From assembly GCA_017461505.1 (NCBI GenBank), contig JAFTXV010000008.1:1-64000 (forward strand): a stretch of DNA of 64,000 nt, in the 5' to 3' direction. Positions 7,841 through 16,926 of the stretch are shown here, piece after piece. The DNA comes from Paludibacteraceae bacterium (GTDB taxonomy: Bacteria > Bacteroidota > Bacteroidia > Bacteroidales > Paludibacteraceae). Position 1 is the first letter of the stretch, and each line of letters opens with the position of its first letter. A model generated the notes under the pieces. The model worked only from the letters and a program-made list of their open reading frames with translations. It had not been told where the DNA came from and did not search any database. Position numbers and translations under genes: made by a program.

Positions 7841-10564
7841 TTACTCCTCTACAGCAGCTTGTGCAGCAGCCAAACGTGCGATTGGCACACGGAATGGAGA
7901 GCAAGATGCGTAGTTCATACCAACCTTAGCGCAGAACTTAACAGATGAAGGCTCACCACCGTGCTCACCGCAGATACCAGTACGCAATCCTGGACGAACG
8001 GCGCGACCTTTCTCTACAGCCATTTGGATGAGTTGACCCACACCGTTTTGATCCAATACTTGGAATGGATCTACCTTCAAGATCTTTTGCTCGAGATATA
8101 CTGGCAAGAAACTAGCAATATCGTCACGGCTATAACCGAAGGTCATCTGTGTCAAGTCGTTGGTACCGAATGAGAAGTATTGAGCCTCAGTAGCAATGCG
8201 GTCAGCAGTCAAGGCAGCACGTGGGATCTCAATCATAGTACCGATCTCAAACTCTACCTCTACGCCGTACTCAGCGAATACCTCTTTAGCTACCTTCTCG
8301 ATGATCTCCTTTTGTTGGTGGAACTCATAGAGAATACCAATCAATGGAACCATGATCTCTGGCATTGGGTTCTTACCCTCAAGTTTAAGTTCGCAAGCAG
8401 CGCTCAAGATAGCGCGAGTTTGCATTGCGGTGATCTCTGGGAAGGTGATACCCAAACGACAACCACGGTGACCGAGCATTGGGTTGTTCTCTGCCAATGA
8501 ATCCACACGTTGTTTAATCTCTTGTACGCTTACGCCCATCTCTTGAGCCATAGTCTCTTGACCAGCAGCATCATGTGGTACGAACTCGTGCAATGGAGGA
8601 TCGAGGAGACGGATATTTACTGGATAGCCGTCCATCGCCTCTAGGATGCCCTTAAAGTCAGCCTTTTGGTATGGCAACAACTTAGCCAACGCTTTCTCAC
8701 GACCCTCAGCGTCCTTCGAAAGGATCATCTCGCGCATAGCCACGATCTTCTTATCCTCGAAGAACATGTGCTCTGTACGGGTCAAACCAATACCCTTAGC
8801 ACCAAAGTCACGAGCCACTTGTGCATCGTGTGGAGTATCCGCATTGGTACGAACTTGGAGGTGTGTATATTTGTCGCAGAGATCCATCAACTCTTTGAAG
8901 TCGCCACTCAATTCAGCAGCCTTAGTTGGGATTTGACCTGCGTAAACTTGACCAGTAGAACCATTGATTGAGATGTAGTCGCCCTCTTTGTAGGTTACAC
9001 CCTCAATAGTCAAGGTCTTTGCTTTGTAATCAACTACGATAGCACCTGCACCAGAAACGCAGCACTTACCCATACCACGAGCAACTACAGCAGCGTGAGA
9101 GGTCATACCACCACGAGCAGTCAAGATACCCTCAGCAGCTGACATACCTGCCAAGTCCTCTGGGCTAGTCTCGATACGAACCATCACCACTTTGTGACCG
9201 TCCTTAGCCCACTCTTGAGCGTCGTCAGCGTGGAATACGATTTGACCACAAGCAGCACCTGGACTAGCTGGCAAACCTTGGGTAATCACCTTAGCAGCCT
9301 TCAATGCCTTAGCATCGAATACTGGGTGGAGAAGTTCGTCGAGCTTTTGTGGCTCGCAACGCTTGATAGCAGTCTTCTCGTCGATAAGACCCTCTTTCAC
9401 GAGGTCCATAGCGATTTTCACCATCGCAGTACCGGTACGCTTACCGTTACGTGTTTGGAGGAACCAAAGTTTACCCTCTTGTACGGTGAACTCCATATCT
9501 TGCATATCGCGGTAGTGGTTCTCAAGCTTGGTTTGGATAGCGTCGAGCTCTTTGTAGATCTCTGGCATAGCCTCCTCCATAGATGGATACTTGCTAGCAC
9601 GCTCTTCCTCGCTAATACCTTGCAATGCAGCCCAACGGCGGCTACCCTCAAGGGTGATTTGTTGTGGAGTACGGATACCTGCTACCACGTCCTCACCTTG
9701 TGCGTTAACGAGGTACTCACCATTAAAGAGGTTCTCACCTGTAGCAGCATCACGGCTGAAGCATACACCTGTAGCAGATGTCTCACCCATATTACCAAAC
9801 ACCATGGATTGAACGGTTACAGCGGTACCCCACTCATCTGGAATTCCTTCCATCTTACGGTAGAGGATTGCGCGCTCGTTCATCCAACTGCGGAACACAG
9901 CGCAGATAGCACCCCAAAGTTGCTCTACAGGATCCGTTGGGAAGTCCTTACCTGTTTGATCCTTGATAGCTGTTTTGAAGCGAGCTACGAGGAGCTTCAA
10001 CTCGTCCACAGTCAAATCCTTGTCGAGTTTGATACCACGAATCTCTTTTACCTCTTCGATGATTGCCTCAAATGGGTCGATATCCTCTTTGTTGGCAGGC
10101 TTCATGCCCAACACTACGTCACCGTACATTTGTACAAAACGGCGGTAGCTATCGTACACGAACTTAGGATTGTTGGTCTTCTCTACCAATCCTGCAGCCA
10201 CTTCGTCATTCAAACCAAGGTTGAGGATGGTATCCATCATACCTGGCATAGAAGCGCGAGCACCAGAACGAACACTCACGAGGAGTGGGTTCTTAGGATC
10301 GCCAAAGGTATTATTCATCAAGCTCTCAATGTGAGCTACAGCTGCTTTCACTTCTTTGTCAAGAACTTCTACAATCTTCTCTTGACCTACTTCGTAGTAC
10401 TCGTTGCAAACATCTGTGATGATAGTGAAACCTGGAGGCACTGGTACGCCTACCAAGTTCATCTCAGACAAGTTTGCGCCCTTACCGCCCAATGTCTCTC
10501 GCATTGATGCGTTACCTTCTGCCTTACCGTTACCGAAGGTGTAAACACGTTTTTTGTTGTCCAT
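7841..10564 (-). CDS. ppdK: Pyruvate, phosphate dikinase
   Basis: A 907-residue cytosolic enzyme interconverting pyruvate + ATP + Pi with PEP + AMP + PPi. The N-terminal ATP-grasp domain starts with VYTFGNGKAEG and GGKGANLSEM. The swivelling phosphohistidine domain carries GGMTSHAAVVARGMGKCCVSG-type sequence, with the catalytic His in TSHAA. The C-terminal PEP/pyruvate TIM barrel includes TRTEHMFF, GHRGCRLG and GICGEHGG. Length is normal for bacterial PPDK. The ATG at 10564 follows a ~105-nt leader with a hairpin (cgcgtcataaagcgacgc) and a promoter at 10677-10707. In Bacteroidales PPDK usually links PEP and pyruvate in PPi-dependent glycolysis. Confidence 0.98.
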   Translation of the reverse strand: MDNKKRVYTFGNGKAEGNASMRETLGGKGANLSEMNLVGVPVPPGFTIITDVCNEYYEVGQEKIVEVLDKEVKAAVAHIESLMNNTFGDPKNPLLVSVRSGARASMPGMMDTILNLGLNDEVAAGLVEKTNNPKFVYDSYRRFVQMYGDVVLGMKPANKEDIDPFEAIIEEVKEIRGIKLDKDLTVDELKLLVARFKTAIKDQTGKDFPTDPVEQLWGAICAVFRSWMNERAILYRKMEGIPDEWGTAVTVQSMVFGNMGETSATGVCFSRDAATGENLFNGEYLVNAQGEDVVAGIRTPQQITLEGSRRWAALQGISEEERASKYPSMEEAMPEIYKELDAIQTKLENHYRDMQDMEFTVQEGKLWFLQTRNGKRTGTAMVKIAMDLVKEGLIDEKTAIKRCEPQKLDELLHPVFDAKALKAAKVITQGLPASPGAACGQIVFHADDAQEWAKDGHKVVMVRIETSPEDLAGMSAAEGILTARGGMTSHAAVVARGMGKCCVSGAGAIVVDYKAKTLTIEGVTYKEGDYISINGSTGQVYAGQIPTKAAELSGDFKELMDLCDKYTHLQVRTNADTPHDAQVARDFGAKGIGLTRTEHMFFEDKKIVAMREMILSKDAEGREKALAKLLPYQKADFKGILEAMDGYPVNIRLLDPPLHEFVPHDAAGQETMAQEMGVSVQEIKQRVDSLAENNPMLGHRGCRLGITFPEITAMQTRAILSAACELKLEGKNPMPEIMVPLIGILYEFHQQKEIIEKVAKEVFAEYGVEVEFEIGTMIEIPRAALTADRIATEAQYFSFGTNDLTQMTFGYSRDDIASFLPVYLEQKILKVDPFQVLDQNGVGQLIQMAVEKGRAVRPGLRTGICGEHGGEPSSVKFCAKVGMNYASCSPFRVPIARLAAAQAAVEE

Positions 10565-10676
10565 TGTTTTGAAAATGTTTTATAATGTTAATAATATATT
10601 AGGTTCGTTTTACTCACGTGGTGCGCTGTTGGCGGGTTGCGTCGCTTTATGACGCGAGTGTACCACAATCAGCCTG

Positions 10677-10707
10677 CAAAGGTACTGCTTTTTTTTGGAA
10701 TACACAA
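10677..10707 (-). promoter_or_regulatory. ppdK promoter
   Basis: Minus strand: TTGTG at 10707-10703, an A-tract spacer (CAAAAAAAAGCAG), then TACCTTTG at 10684-10677. It is divergent from the promoter at 10744. Confidence 0.7.
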
Positions 10708-10743
10708 GGGAAGTTTGTTTTTTTTAATAAAATATTTATTTTA

Positions 10744-10775
10744 TTTGCTAGGATGAGATTTTTTTTGTACTTTTG
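10744..10775 (+). promoter_or_regulatory. Promoter for the flavoprotein operon
   Basis: TTTG at 10744-10747, a 20-nt spacer, then TACTTTTG at 10768-10775. The start codon at 10808 is ~30 nt downstream. Confidence 0.75.
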
Positions 10776-10807
10776 CAGAGAAATTATTAACATGGAGAAG
10801 ATTGGAT

Positions 10808-11425
10808 ATGCGTGTACTTTTGATAAACGGTAGCCCTCATGCAAAAGGTAATACTAGTATAGCATTGGCGGAAGTGGCTAAAATCTTGGAGCAAGAGGGT
10901 ATAGAGACAGTAATTGTAGGCATAGGTGTACAACCTGTGCGTGGTTGTGTGGCATGTGGTTCGTGCAGAAAGAATAACACCACCTGCGCTTTTTCAGATG
11001 CGCTGTATGATCACTTGTTGGAGATTTTGAAGGAGGGTGTAGATGGTTTGGTGGTAGGTTCGCCAGTGTATTATGCGGGTCCTAATGGTTCGTTGTGCGC
11101 ATTGCTAGATAGGTTGTTTTATTCGGCAGGAACGATGTTGGCATACAAACCAGCTGCTGCAGTGGCAGTATGCAGACGAGGCGGCGCGAGTGCGACGTTT
11201 GATAGATTGAATAAGTACTTTACAATCAATAATATGCCAGTAGTGCCTTCGCAGTATTGGAATAGTGTTCATGGTGCTGCGGCAGGTGAAGCGTTGGAGG
11301 ATTTGGAGGGTTTGCAAACGATGCGTACGTTGGCGAGAAATATGGCATGGATGCTGCGCGATTTGCAGGCGAAGCATATCCCTATGGGTGAAGATAAGAA
11401 GATTAAGACTAGTTTTGTGAGATGA
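10808..11425 (+). CDS. Iron-sulfur flavoprotein (NADPH-dependent FMN reductase family)
   Basis: A 205-residue flavodoxin-like protein. It opens with MRVLLINGSPHAKGNTS, the FMN phosphate-binding loop of the FMN reductase family. The cysteine cluster CVACGSCRKNNTTC has the C-x2-C-x2-C-x6-C spacing of iron-sulfur flavoproteins (Isf), which bind a 4Fe-4S cluster. GSPVYYAGPNGSLCALLDR is the typical flavin/dimer segment. I chose the ATG at 10808 over an upstream in-frame TTG (10802) because GAGAAG lies just before it. The stop overlaps the next start by ATGA, so the two are translationally coupled. A cytosolic electron-transfer role is likely; the partner is unknown. Confidence 0.9.
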   Translation: MRVLLINGSPHAKGNTSIALAEVAKILEQEGIETVIVGIGVQPVRGCVACGSCRKNNTTCAFSDALYDHLLEILKEGVDGLVVGSPVYYAGPNGSLCALLDRLFYSAGTMLAYKPAAAVAVCRRGGASATFDRLNKYFTINNMPVVPSQYWNSVHGAAAGEALEDLEGLQTMRTLARNMAWMLRDLQAKHIPMGEDKKIKTSFVR

Positions 11426-11898
11426 TGAAAAAAGAAGAAATAGAAAAAAGGGTGGAGAGAGCGAAGGAGCTCTTTAAGCAAGGTTTTAATTGCAGTCAGT
11501 CGGTGTTTGCAGCATGTGCTGATTTGTATGGTATAGAAGATGAGGCATTGGCTTTGCGTTTGTCTGCTTCGTTTGGTGGAGGCATAGGTCGTATGCGTGA
11601 GACATGCGGTGCGGCTTGCGGTATGTTTATGTTGGCAGGTTTAGAAAACGGCAGTGCAAAGGCTGGTGATGCAGAAGGCAAGATGCAGAATTATGCTCTT
11701 GTGCAGGACTTGGCTGCGAAGTTTAGGGATGAGAATGGCAGTTTGAGATGTGCAGAGCTCTTAGGAATCAAGAGCCAGAAACAAGGAACAAAGACAAATG
11801 ACCCCACACCTGCGCCTCGTACAGAGGAGTATTATAAGAAACGTCCATGCGTGGAGATGGTGGCGAGTGCGGTGAGGATATTTTTGGAAAATAAATAG
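11422..11898 (+). CDS. C_GCAxxG_C_C family protein
   Basis: A 158-residue cytosolic protein of the TIGR01909-type C_GCAxxG_C_C family, proposed to bind a redox cofactor through conserved cysteines. Visible motifs are FNCSQSVFAACADLYG, GGGIGRMRETCGAACGMF and, near the C-terminus, LRCAELLGI and RPCVEMV. It overlaps the iron-sulfur flavoprotein by four bases. The two are likely co-expressed and may exchange electrons (inference). ATGATG gives two possible starts three bases apart. Confidence 0.88.
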   Translation: MMKKEEIEKRVERAKELFKQGFNCSQSVFAACADLYGIEDEALALRLSASFGGGIGRMRETCGAACGMFMLAGLENGSAKAGDAEGKMQNYALVQDLAAKFRDENGSLRCAELLGIKSQKQGTKTNDPTPAPRTEEYYKKRPCVEMVASAVRIFLENK

Positions 11899-11905
11899 AT
11901 TCACT

Positions 11906-13750
11906 ATGAAGAAATCTAGTATTTTGTTGCTTTGTCTATCCTGGATAGGAATAGTAGTAGCCTTTGATCGACCAGTAACACCTGTTGTTGTTTTGCCGGA
12001 TTATTATGCTTCGATAGATGGCGAAAATGGAAAGGGGCTTCTAGATGCAATTCAGCAAGTAGCAAAGATAGGTTATCGCGCAGATGATTTTAGATACGAT
12101 AGTGTGTGGTTGGCATTCAAATACACAGATTTACGCACAGATGGATATGTGTGGGAGATATACAGCGATTGTACCTTTGAGTATGAGAAAGATCGCACTT
12201 CTACAACCTCACAAACAGGCGAGTGCAAGGGCTATAACCGCGAACACGCGATGTGCCAATCGTGGTTTGGTACTACCTCCTTGGCGGGCAAGGAGATGAG
12301 TTCTAGCAAGAAGAACTCTCCAGGTTCGGATATATTCCATATTTATCCTACAGCATATGGTATGAATAGCCGTCGTGGTAATCGTCCGTATGGCGAAGTA
12401 TCTCAATCTAATTACACCTCGGGTAATGGCAGCAAGTATGGTACATCTGTTTCGAGCGTATCTGTCGCAAATAGCGTAGCAGGAACGTATGTAGAAGGTA
12501 GCATCAATATGAGTACCAATGTGTTTGAACCAGCAGACGAATACAAGGGCGATATAGCACGTAGTTATTTCGGTACGATGGTCAAATGGGCAGGCGAATG
12601 GGCCTTCAATAAGGCGGAAGAGGGTAGAGTGATTTTCGATGCTACCATTGATGCAGATACGCATTATGGTCCAGAAAACAACTATGGTTTTACCGATTAT
12701 GGATTGGCTCTGATGCTCAGTTGGCACCGCCAAGACCCTGTTTCGCAAAAAGAAGTGGATCGTAATAATGGTATTCAAATTACACAAGGAAATAGAAATC
12801 CCTTTATTGATTATCCATATTTGGTCGAGTATATTTGGGGTGAAAGATCAGGGAATGAGGTGAAAATGGAGGAATTGCTCTGTTCGGCTGACCCTCGTTT
12901 TGAATTAGGGGTTAGCAATGGTTATATGACAGATTTAGAAAAGAATGTCATGGTTGATACCGTATGTTGGATGCATGGCAATAATAAGTATATGATGACT
13001 CCTGTGCGACGTGGTAATAAAGTGAATAAACTCCCGAAGGCACCTGCATCGTGCAGCGAAAGAAGCAATATGTTTGTAGGTTGGACAGATGAGCCAATCT
13101 CTGCCTATAGCGAAGAAGCACCCAAAGTGTTGTATCAGAAAGCGGATCAGATTCCTGTGGTAAATGGCAATATATGCTATTATGCAGTGTTTGTAGAGCC
13201 TATTGATACAGGAACTCAACGAAAAACCATTACTTTCAACCCTAATTCATCAGAGGGTTGGACGCTGAATGACCTTATTGCTTCTTCGGATAAGAGTTAT
13301 TGGATTATGCCGAAGAATGCTAGTATTGTTTCGCCACAAATCGCCTTTAATCAACTAGACTCCATCGTTATGCAATTACGAACATATTATAACTATGGTA
13401 CCATACAAATTGCTGCAGATGGTGATATTCTAACTACCATTGAGGCTATTTCCAATAGTATAACGCGTTATACGTATGTACCATCTCCGTTGGAAAAAAC
13501 TACTTCTCTCACTTTTACTAGTATTGAAGGAACGGAAACACGCGGTGTGGGGGTTCGTGAAATTGCTATTTATCTCTCGGAAGGAGAAATCATATATACA
13601 AATTATATTACGCATTGCGATGAAGCTTCATACATTGATAATGTGGTTGTAAAATCGGTAACTGATAGACGGAAAATACTGCTCAATGGTTGTTTATATA
13701 TACAAATAGATGGGCAACTATATGATAGTATGGGTATGATTGTGAAATAA
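11906..13750 (+). CDS. Secreted endonuclease I family protein, paralogue A
   Basis: A 614-residue exported protein. Signal peptide: residues 1-19. The endonuclease I domain spans ~25-330 and contains YNREHAMCQSWFG (His114 is the expected metal/catalytic residue), SDIFHIYPTAYGMNSRRGN and WHRQDPVSQKEVDRNNGIQ, then QGNRNPFIDYPYLVEYIWG. The usual HxxPKSW motif reads HAMCQSW here, so Pro and Lys are replaced. Residues ~345-590 are a non-nuclease region with InlB-like and beta-sandwich sequence. The last ~25 residues (KILLNGCLYIQIDGQLYDSM) match a tail shared with the proteins ending at 34257 and 49530. Likely role: extracellular DNA/RNA degradation. The paralogue at 32440 keeps the canonical motif. 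Confidence 0.88.
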   Translation: MKKSSILLLCLSWIGIVVAFDRPVTPVVVLPDYYASIDGENGKGLLDAIQQVAKIGYRADDFRYDSVWLAFKYTDLRTDGYVWEIYSDCTFEYEKDRTSTTSQTGECKGYNREHAMCQSWFGTTSLAGKEMSSSKKNSPGSDIFHIYPTAYGMNSRRGNRPYGEVSQSNYTSGNGSKYGTSVSSVSVANSVAGTYVEGSINMSTNVFEPADEYKGDIARSYFGTMVKWAGEWAFNKAEEGRVIFDATIDADTHYGPENNYGFTDYGLALMLSWHRQDPVSQKEVDRNNGIQITQGNRNPFIDYPYLVEYIWGERSGNEVKMEELLCSADPRFELGVSNGYMTDLEKNVMVDTVCWMHGNNKYMMTPVRRGNKVNKLPKAPASCSERSNMFVGWTDEPISAYSEEAPKVLYQKADQIPVVNGNICYYAVFVEPIDTGTQRKTITFNPNSSEGWTLNDLIASSDKSYWIMPKNASIVSPQIAFNQLDSIVMQLRTYYNYGTIQIAADGDILTTIEAISNSITRYTYVPSPLEKTTSLTFTSIEGTETRGVGVREIAIYLSEGEIIYTNYITHCDEASYIDNVVVKSVTDRRKILLNGCLYIQIDGQLYDSMGMIVK

Positions 13751-13764
13751 AAAAATCTAATTAT

Positions 13765-15153
13765 ATGAAATACTTTTTGGCTATTATTGGTGGTGGTCCT
13801 GCGGGATATACTGCCGCAGAAATTGCTTCGAAAGCGGGCAAAGATGTTGTTATTTTTGAGCAGACTGCCTTGGGTGGTACATGTCTCAATGTAGGTTGCA
13901 TACCTACAAAAACGTTGTTATATAGCGCAAAACAATATTATAACGCTACGCACGCGGATAAGTATGGTGTGAAGGCAGAGGGAGTGAGTTTTGATTATGC
14001 CAAGATTGTGCAACGTAAGACGAAGGTGGTGCGCAAATTGGTGGCTGGTATCAAACAAAAACTCAACAATGAGCATTGCACTGTCATCATGGGAGCGGCT
14101 TCTGTGGTTAGTCGCACGGATGAAAATGTGGTAATTGCTTGTGGTGATGTGCAATACGAGGCAGAGAATCTGCTGATTTGTACAGGTTCGAATAATTTTG
14201 TACCTCCAATTCCTGGCGTAAAAGATAATCCTGCTATTTGGGATTCTACTATGGCATTGGATAGCAAGGAGTTGCCTCAGTCGATGATCATTGTGGGTGG
14301 TGGTGTGATTGGTATGGAGTTTGCGACATTGTATCACGAGTTGGGTGTACCTGTGACTGTGATAGAGGCGATGCCAACAATCTTGCCAAACTTGGATCAA
14401 GAGGTGGTGACCATTTTGCTGGAGAAATATCGCAAGGCGGGTATTCAGATATTGACCGACACGAAAGTGACGGAGGTGCAAGGTAATAAGGTGTTGACTA
14501 CCAATGGCGAATACGAGGCAGAGCATATATTGGTGTCGGTAGGTCGTCGTGCGAATATGCAAGGGTTGGAAGCATTGAGTGATTTGGAGATGTACCGTGG
14601 TGGCATTGTGGTGGATGAAATGATGCGTACGAATCTGAAGAATGTGTATGCCGCAGGTGATGTGACTGGTAAGATTATGTTGGCACATGTGGCAAGTCGT
14701 CAGGCAGAAGTGGCAGTGGGACGTATGCTGAAGCAGATACCACTGCAGCGCATAGCATACAATGCTATTCCAAGCGTGGTATATACCAATCCTGAGATAG
14801 CATGTATTGGTTTGACAGAGAAGGACTTAAATGAGATTAAAGAGGGTGATTTTGCACCATCGATGTCCACTGACGAACCTTTTGTACCATACGAGGTGCA
14901 CAAACTACCGATGACATATTCAGGACGTTTTGTGGCTGAGAACGAAGGTGAGACTGGCTTGTGCAAGGTGATTGTGGATAAGCGCAGTAAGACGATTATG
15001 GGTGTGCATATGATAGGCAACCCATGTTCGGAGTTTGTGGCTGCTGCTAGTTTTGCAGTTCGTATGGGCTATACCGTGGGCGAGTTTAAACAAGTAGTGT
15101 TTCCTCATCCAACGGTAGGTGAGGTGCTGCGTGAAGTGATTGCTGAATTATAA
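13765..15153 (+). CDS. lpdA: Dihydrolipoyl dehydrogenase
   Basis: A 462-residue FAD-dependent pyridine nucleotide-disulfide oxidoreductase. It shows the FAD-binding IIGGGPAGYTAAE, the redox-active disulfide in GGTCLNVGCIPTK (Cys40/Cys45), the NAD-binding IIVGGGVIGMEFA, the second FAD motif NVYAAGDVTG and the C-terminal catalytic FPHPTVGE. The family re-oxidises dihydrolipoamide of 2-oxoacid dehydrogenase or glycine cleavage complexes in the cytosol. No E1, E2 or glycine cleavage gene lies nearby, so the partner complex is encoded elsewhere. It is 14 bp downstream of the nuclease and probably co-transcribed with the genes to 17712. Confidence 0.95.
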   Translation: MKYFLAIIGGGPAGYTAAEIASKAGKDVVIFEQTALGGTCLNVGCIPTKTLLYSAKQYYNATHADKYGVKAEGVSFDYAKIVQRKTKVVRKLVAGIKQKLNNEHCTVIMGAASVVSRTDENVVIACGDVQYEAENLLICTGSNNFVPPIPGVKDNPAIWDSTMALDSKELPQSMIIVGGGVIGMEFATLYHELGVPVTVIEAMPTILPNLDQEVVTILLEKYRKAGIQILTDTKVTEVQGNKVLTTNGEYEAEHILVSVGRRANMQGLEALSDLEMYRGGIVVDEMMRTNLKNVYAAGDVTGKIMLAHVASRQAEVAVGRMLKQIPLQRIAYNAIPSVVYTNPEIACIGLTEKDLNEIKEGDFAPSMSTDEPFVPYEVHKLPMTYSGRFVAENEGETGLCKVIVDKRSKTIMGVHMIGNPCSEFVAAASFAVRMGYTVGEFKQVVFPHPTVGEVLREVIAEL

Positions 15154-15176
15154 ACTATGAGTGATAAGTGCTGAAC

Positions 15177-15698
15177 ATGGAGCGGCAAGAGAAAGTACTA
15201 GCGTATTTGACGGAGCATGGGATTGCATTTGACTGCTATAATCATCCAGAAGGCAAGACCATAGAGGAGGCAAAGCGCTGGTGGAAGGATGATGGTAGTG
15301 TGCATTGCAAGAATATCTTTATGCGTAATCATAAGGGTACGCAGCATTATTTGATATGCTTTGATTGCGAGCATGATCTAGCTATTCATGACTTGGAGCA
15401 AAGGCTGAAGGCTTCGTTGTTGGCTGCGGGCAAGAATTCGCCTGGTAAATTGTCTTTCGCGAGTCCAGAACGTATGATGCGTTATTTGGGCTTAGAGCCT
15501 GGTAGCGTGAGCCCGTTTGGTTTGATCAACGATGAGGAGCACCATGTGATATTGTTTTTGGACAAGAATCTCTTACAGGCGGATAGCCTGAGTTTTCACC
15601 CCAATGATTGCCGAGGCACTGTAGTGATTAAGCGTGAGGAGTTTGAGCGCTATCTAGAGTGTGTAGGTAATGAAGTAGAGTGGATAGAGTTGTATTAG
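15177..15698 (+). CDS. Prolyl-tRNA editing protein (YbaK/ProX-like deacylase)
   Basis: A 173-residue YbaK/EbsC-superfamily protein of the ProX/PrdX type, which hydrolyses mischarged Ala-tRNA(Pro) or Cys-tRNA(Pro) in trans. Family features include YNHPEGKTIEEAKRWW, the substrate segment CKNIFMRNHKG, YLICFDCEHDLAIHDLEQ, SFASPERMMRYLGLEPGSVSP with SPFGLINDEEH, and LSFHPNDCRGTVVI. I chose the ATG at 15177; a GTG at 15168 is in frame but adds only three residues. Confidence 0.9.
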   Translation: MERQEKVLAYLTEHGIAFDCYNHPEGKTIEEAKRWWKDDGSVHCKNIFMRNHKGTQHYLICFDCEHDLAIHDLEQRLKASLLAAGKNSPGKLSFASPERMMRYLGLEPGSVSPFGLINDEEHHVILFLDKNLLQADSLSFHPNDCRGTVVIKREEFERYLECVGNEVEWIELY

Positions 15699-15710
15699 TT
15701 TCGCTTTGCT

Positions 15711-15739
15711 ATGTAGGTTATAGGTTAAAGGTTATAGGC
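15711..15739. repeat. AGGTTATA heptamer/octamer repeat at a ribosome-binding region
   Basis: Three imperfect units (taggttata, ggttaaa, ggttatagg) end directly before the GtrA start codon at 15740, so any ribosome binding site must lie in the repeat. Confidence 0.6.
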
Positions 15740-16147
15740 ATGAAACAAACAAAAGAGTGGGTTAGGATACTGAAATTTGTACTATTCTCAGCTAGTGCAG
15801 GAGTTATTCAGTTTGGATCGTTTGCACTATTAAATGAGTTGACAGAATGGCGCTATTGGCCATGCTACTTGATATCGTTGCTATTGAGTATTTTATGGAA
15901 TTTTACGTTCAATAGGCGCTTTACCTTTAAGTCGAAGGCAAATATTACGAAAGCGATGTTGTTGGTGTTGGCGTTTTATGCAGTATTTACTCCAGCAACG
16001 ACATTGTTAGGTGATTGGTTGGCAGAAGACTTGCTATGGAACGAGTATGTGGTGACCATCATTAACATGCTGCTAAATTTGTCGTTGGAGTACTTGTATC
16101 AACGTTTTGTAGTATATCGCAATCATATTGATAACAGAGATAAATAA
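15740..16147 (+). CDS. GtrA family membrane protein 1
   Basis: A 135-residue protein with four predicted membrane segments (about 10-30, 38-57, 70-90 and 100-120) and the family motif WNFTFNRRFTFKSK between segments 2 and 3. GtrA proteins are thought to help move polyprenyl-linked sugars across the inner membrane or to act with glycosyltransferases. I chose ATG 15740 over a GTG at 15680 inside the preceding gene. A second GtrA lies at 51150. No glycosyltransferase is adjacent. Confidence 0.88.
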   Translation: MKQTKEWVRILKFVLFSASAGVIQFGSFALLNELTEWRYWPCYLISLLLSILWNFTFNRRFTFKSKANITKAMLLVLAFYAVFTPATTLLGDWLAEDLLWNEYVVTIINMLLNLSLEYLYQRFVVYRNHIDNRDK

Positions 16148-16153
16148 CATAAA

Positions 16154-16924
16154 ATGAAACGAGTAACAGTATTTTTTGTGTTGCTTGCTATGGCAACCAA
16201 TATTTTAGCATGGGGTCCTAAAGGTCATCGTATAGTGGCGCAAGTGGCATATGATTTGTTGGACGCCAAAGTACGTAAACAGGTGGATAAGTTGTTAGGT
16301 ACACGTGGTATGATTTATCTATCTACTTGGCCCGATGAGATAAAGAGTGATACAATATATCCTACTAGTTTTACGTGCCATTACCAAGACTTGGATGGCG
16401 GTATGAGTGATTCGGCGGTGGTGGCTACTTTGCGTGATTATCCAGAGGAAGGCGGTGACTTGTTTATGGCATTGGATAGTCTAGAGGTAGTATTGCAACG
16501 CAAGGTAATCCATAAAGATGCTTTGGTATTTTATGTACACCTGATGGCTGATCGCTTTTGTCCAATGCATATGGCGCATTTGGATGATAAGGGTGGTAAT
16601 GCTGTGAGGATGAAATGGTTTGGTCAAAATACCAATTTGCACTCTGTATGGGATAGCAAAATTATTGAGAACAAGGGATTTAGCTATACGGAATATGCTA
16701 GTTATTTGCATGATGTATATGGCAATCAACGTAAGGTGATTATGCAGATGAGCGACGAGGAGACATTGCTCTACACCTATCATCTAACAGATGAGGTATA
16801 TCGTTATCATACTACTTGGTCGGGCAATGCGTACCACTATGCCTATCGCTGGACAGCAGCGACTGAATATCAGATGTATATGGCAGGTGTGAAGTTGGCT
16901 CAATCGCTGAATAATATCTTCTAA
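16154..16924 (+). CDS. S1/P1-type zinc nuclease
   Basis: A 256-residue exported nuclease. The signal peptide ends at Ala19, exposing Trp20 (WGPKGHRIVA), the N-terminal zinc ligand characteristic of S1/P1 nucleases. Further ligand motifs are CHYQDLD, FYVHLMADRFCPMHMAH (HxxxD), LDDKGGN and NLHSVWDSKIIE. The family cleaves single-stranded RNA and DNA using three zinc ions, in the periplasm or outside the cell. The gap to the next gene is only 2 bp. Together with the two endonuclease I proteins it suggests nucleic-acid scavenging. Confidence 0.95.
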   Translation: MKRVTVFFVLLAMATNILAWGPKGHRIVAQVAYDLLDAKVRKQVDKLLGTRGMIYLSTWPDEIKSDTIYPTSFTCHYQDLDGGMSDSAVVATLRDYPEEGGDLFMALDSLEVVLQRKVIHKDALVFYVHLMADRFCPMHMAHLDDKGGNAVRMKWFGQNTNLHSVWDSKIIENKGFSYTEYASYLHDVYGNQRKVIMQMSDEETLLYTYHLTDEVYRYHTTWSGNAYHYAYRWTAATEYQMYMAGVKLAQSLNNIF

Positions 16925-16926
16925 CA

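Noticed and set aside
9194-10507. 437-codon open frame antisense to ppdK
   Set aside because: It lies entirely inside ppdK on the other strand, with implausible composition (runs of Leu, Cys, His and Trp); a shadow of a highly biased gene.
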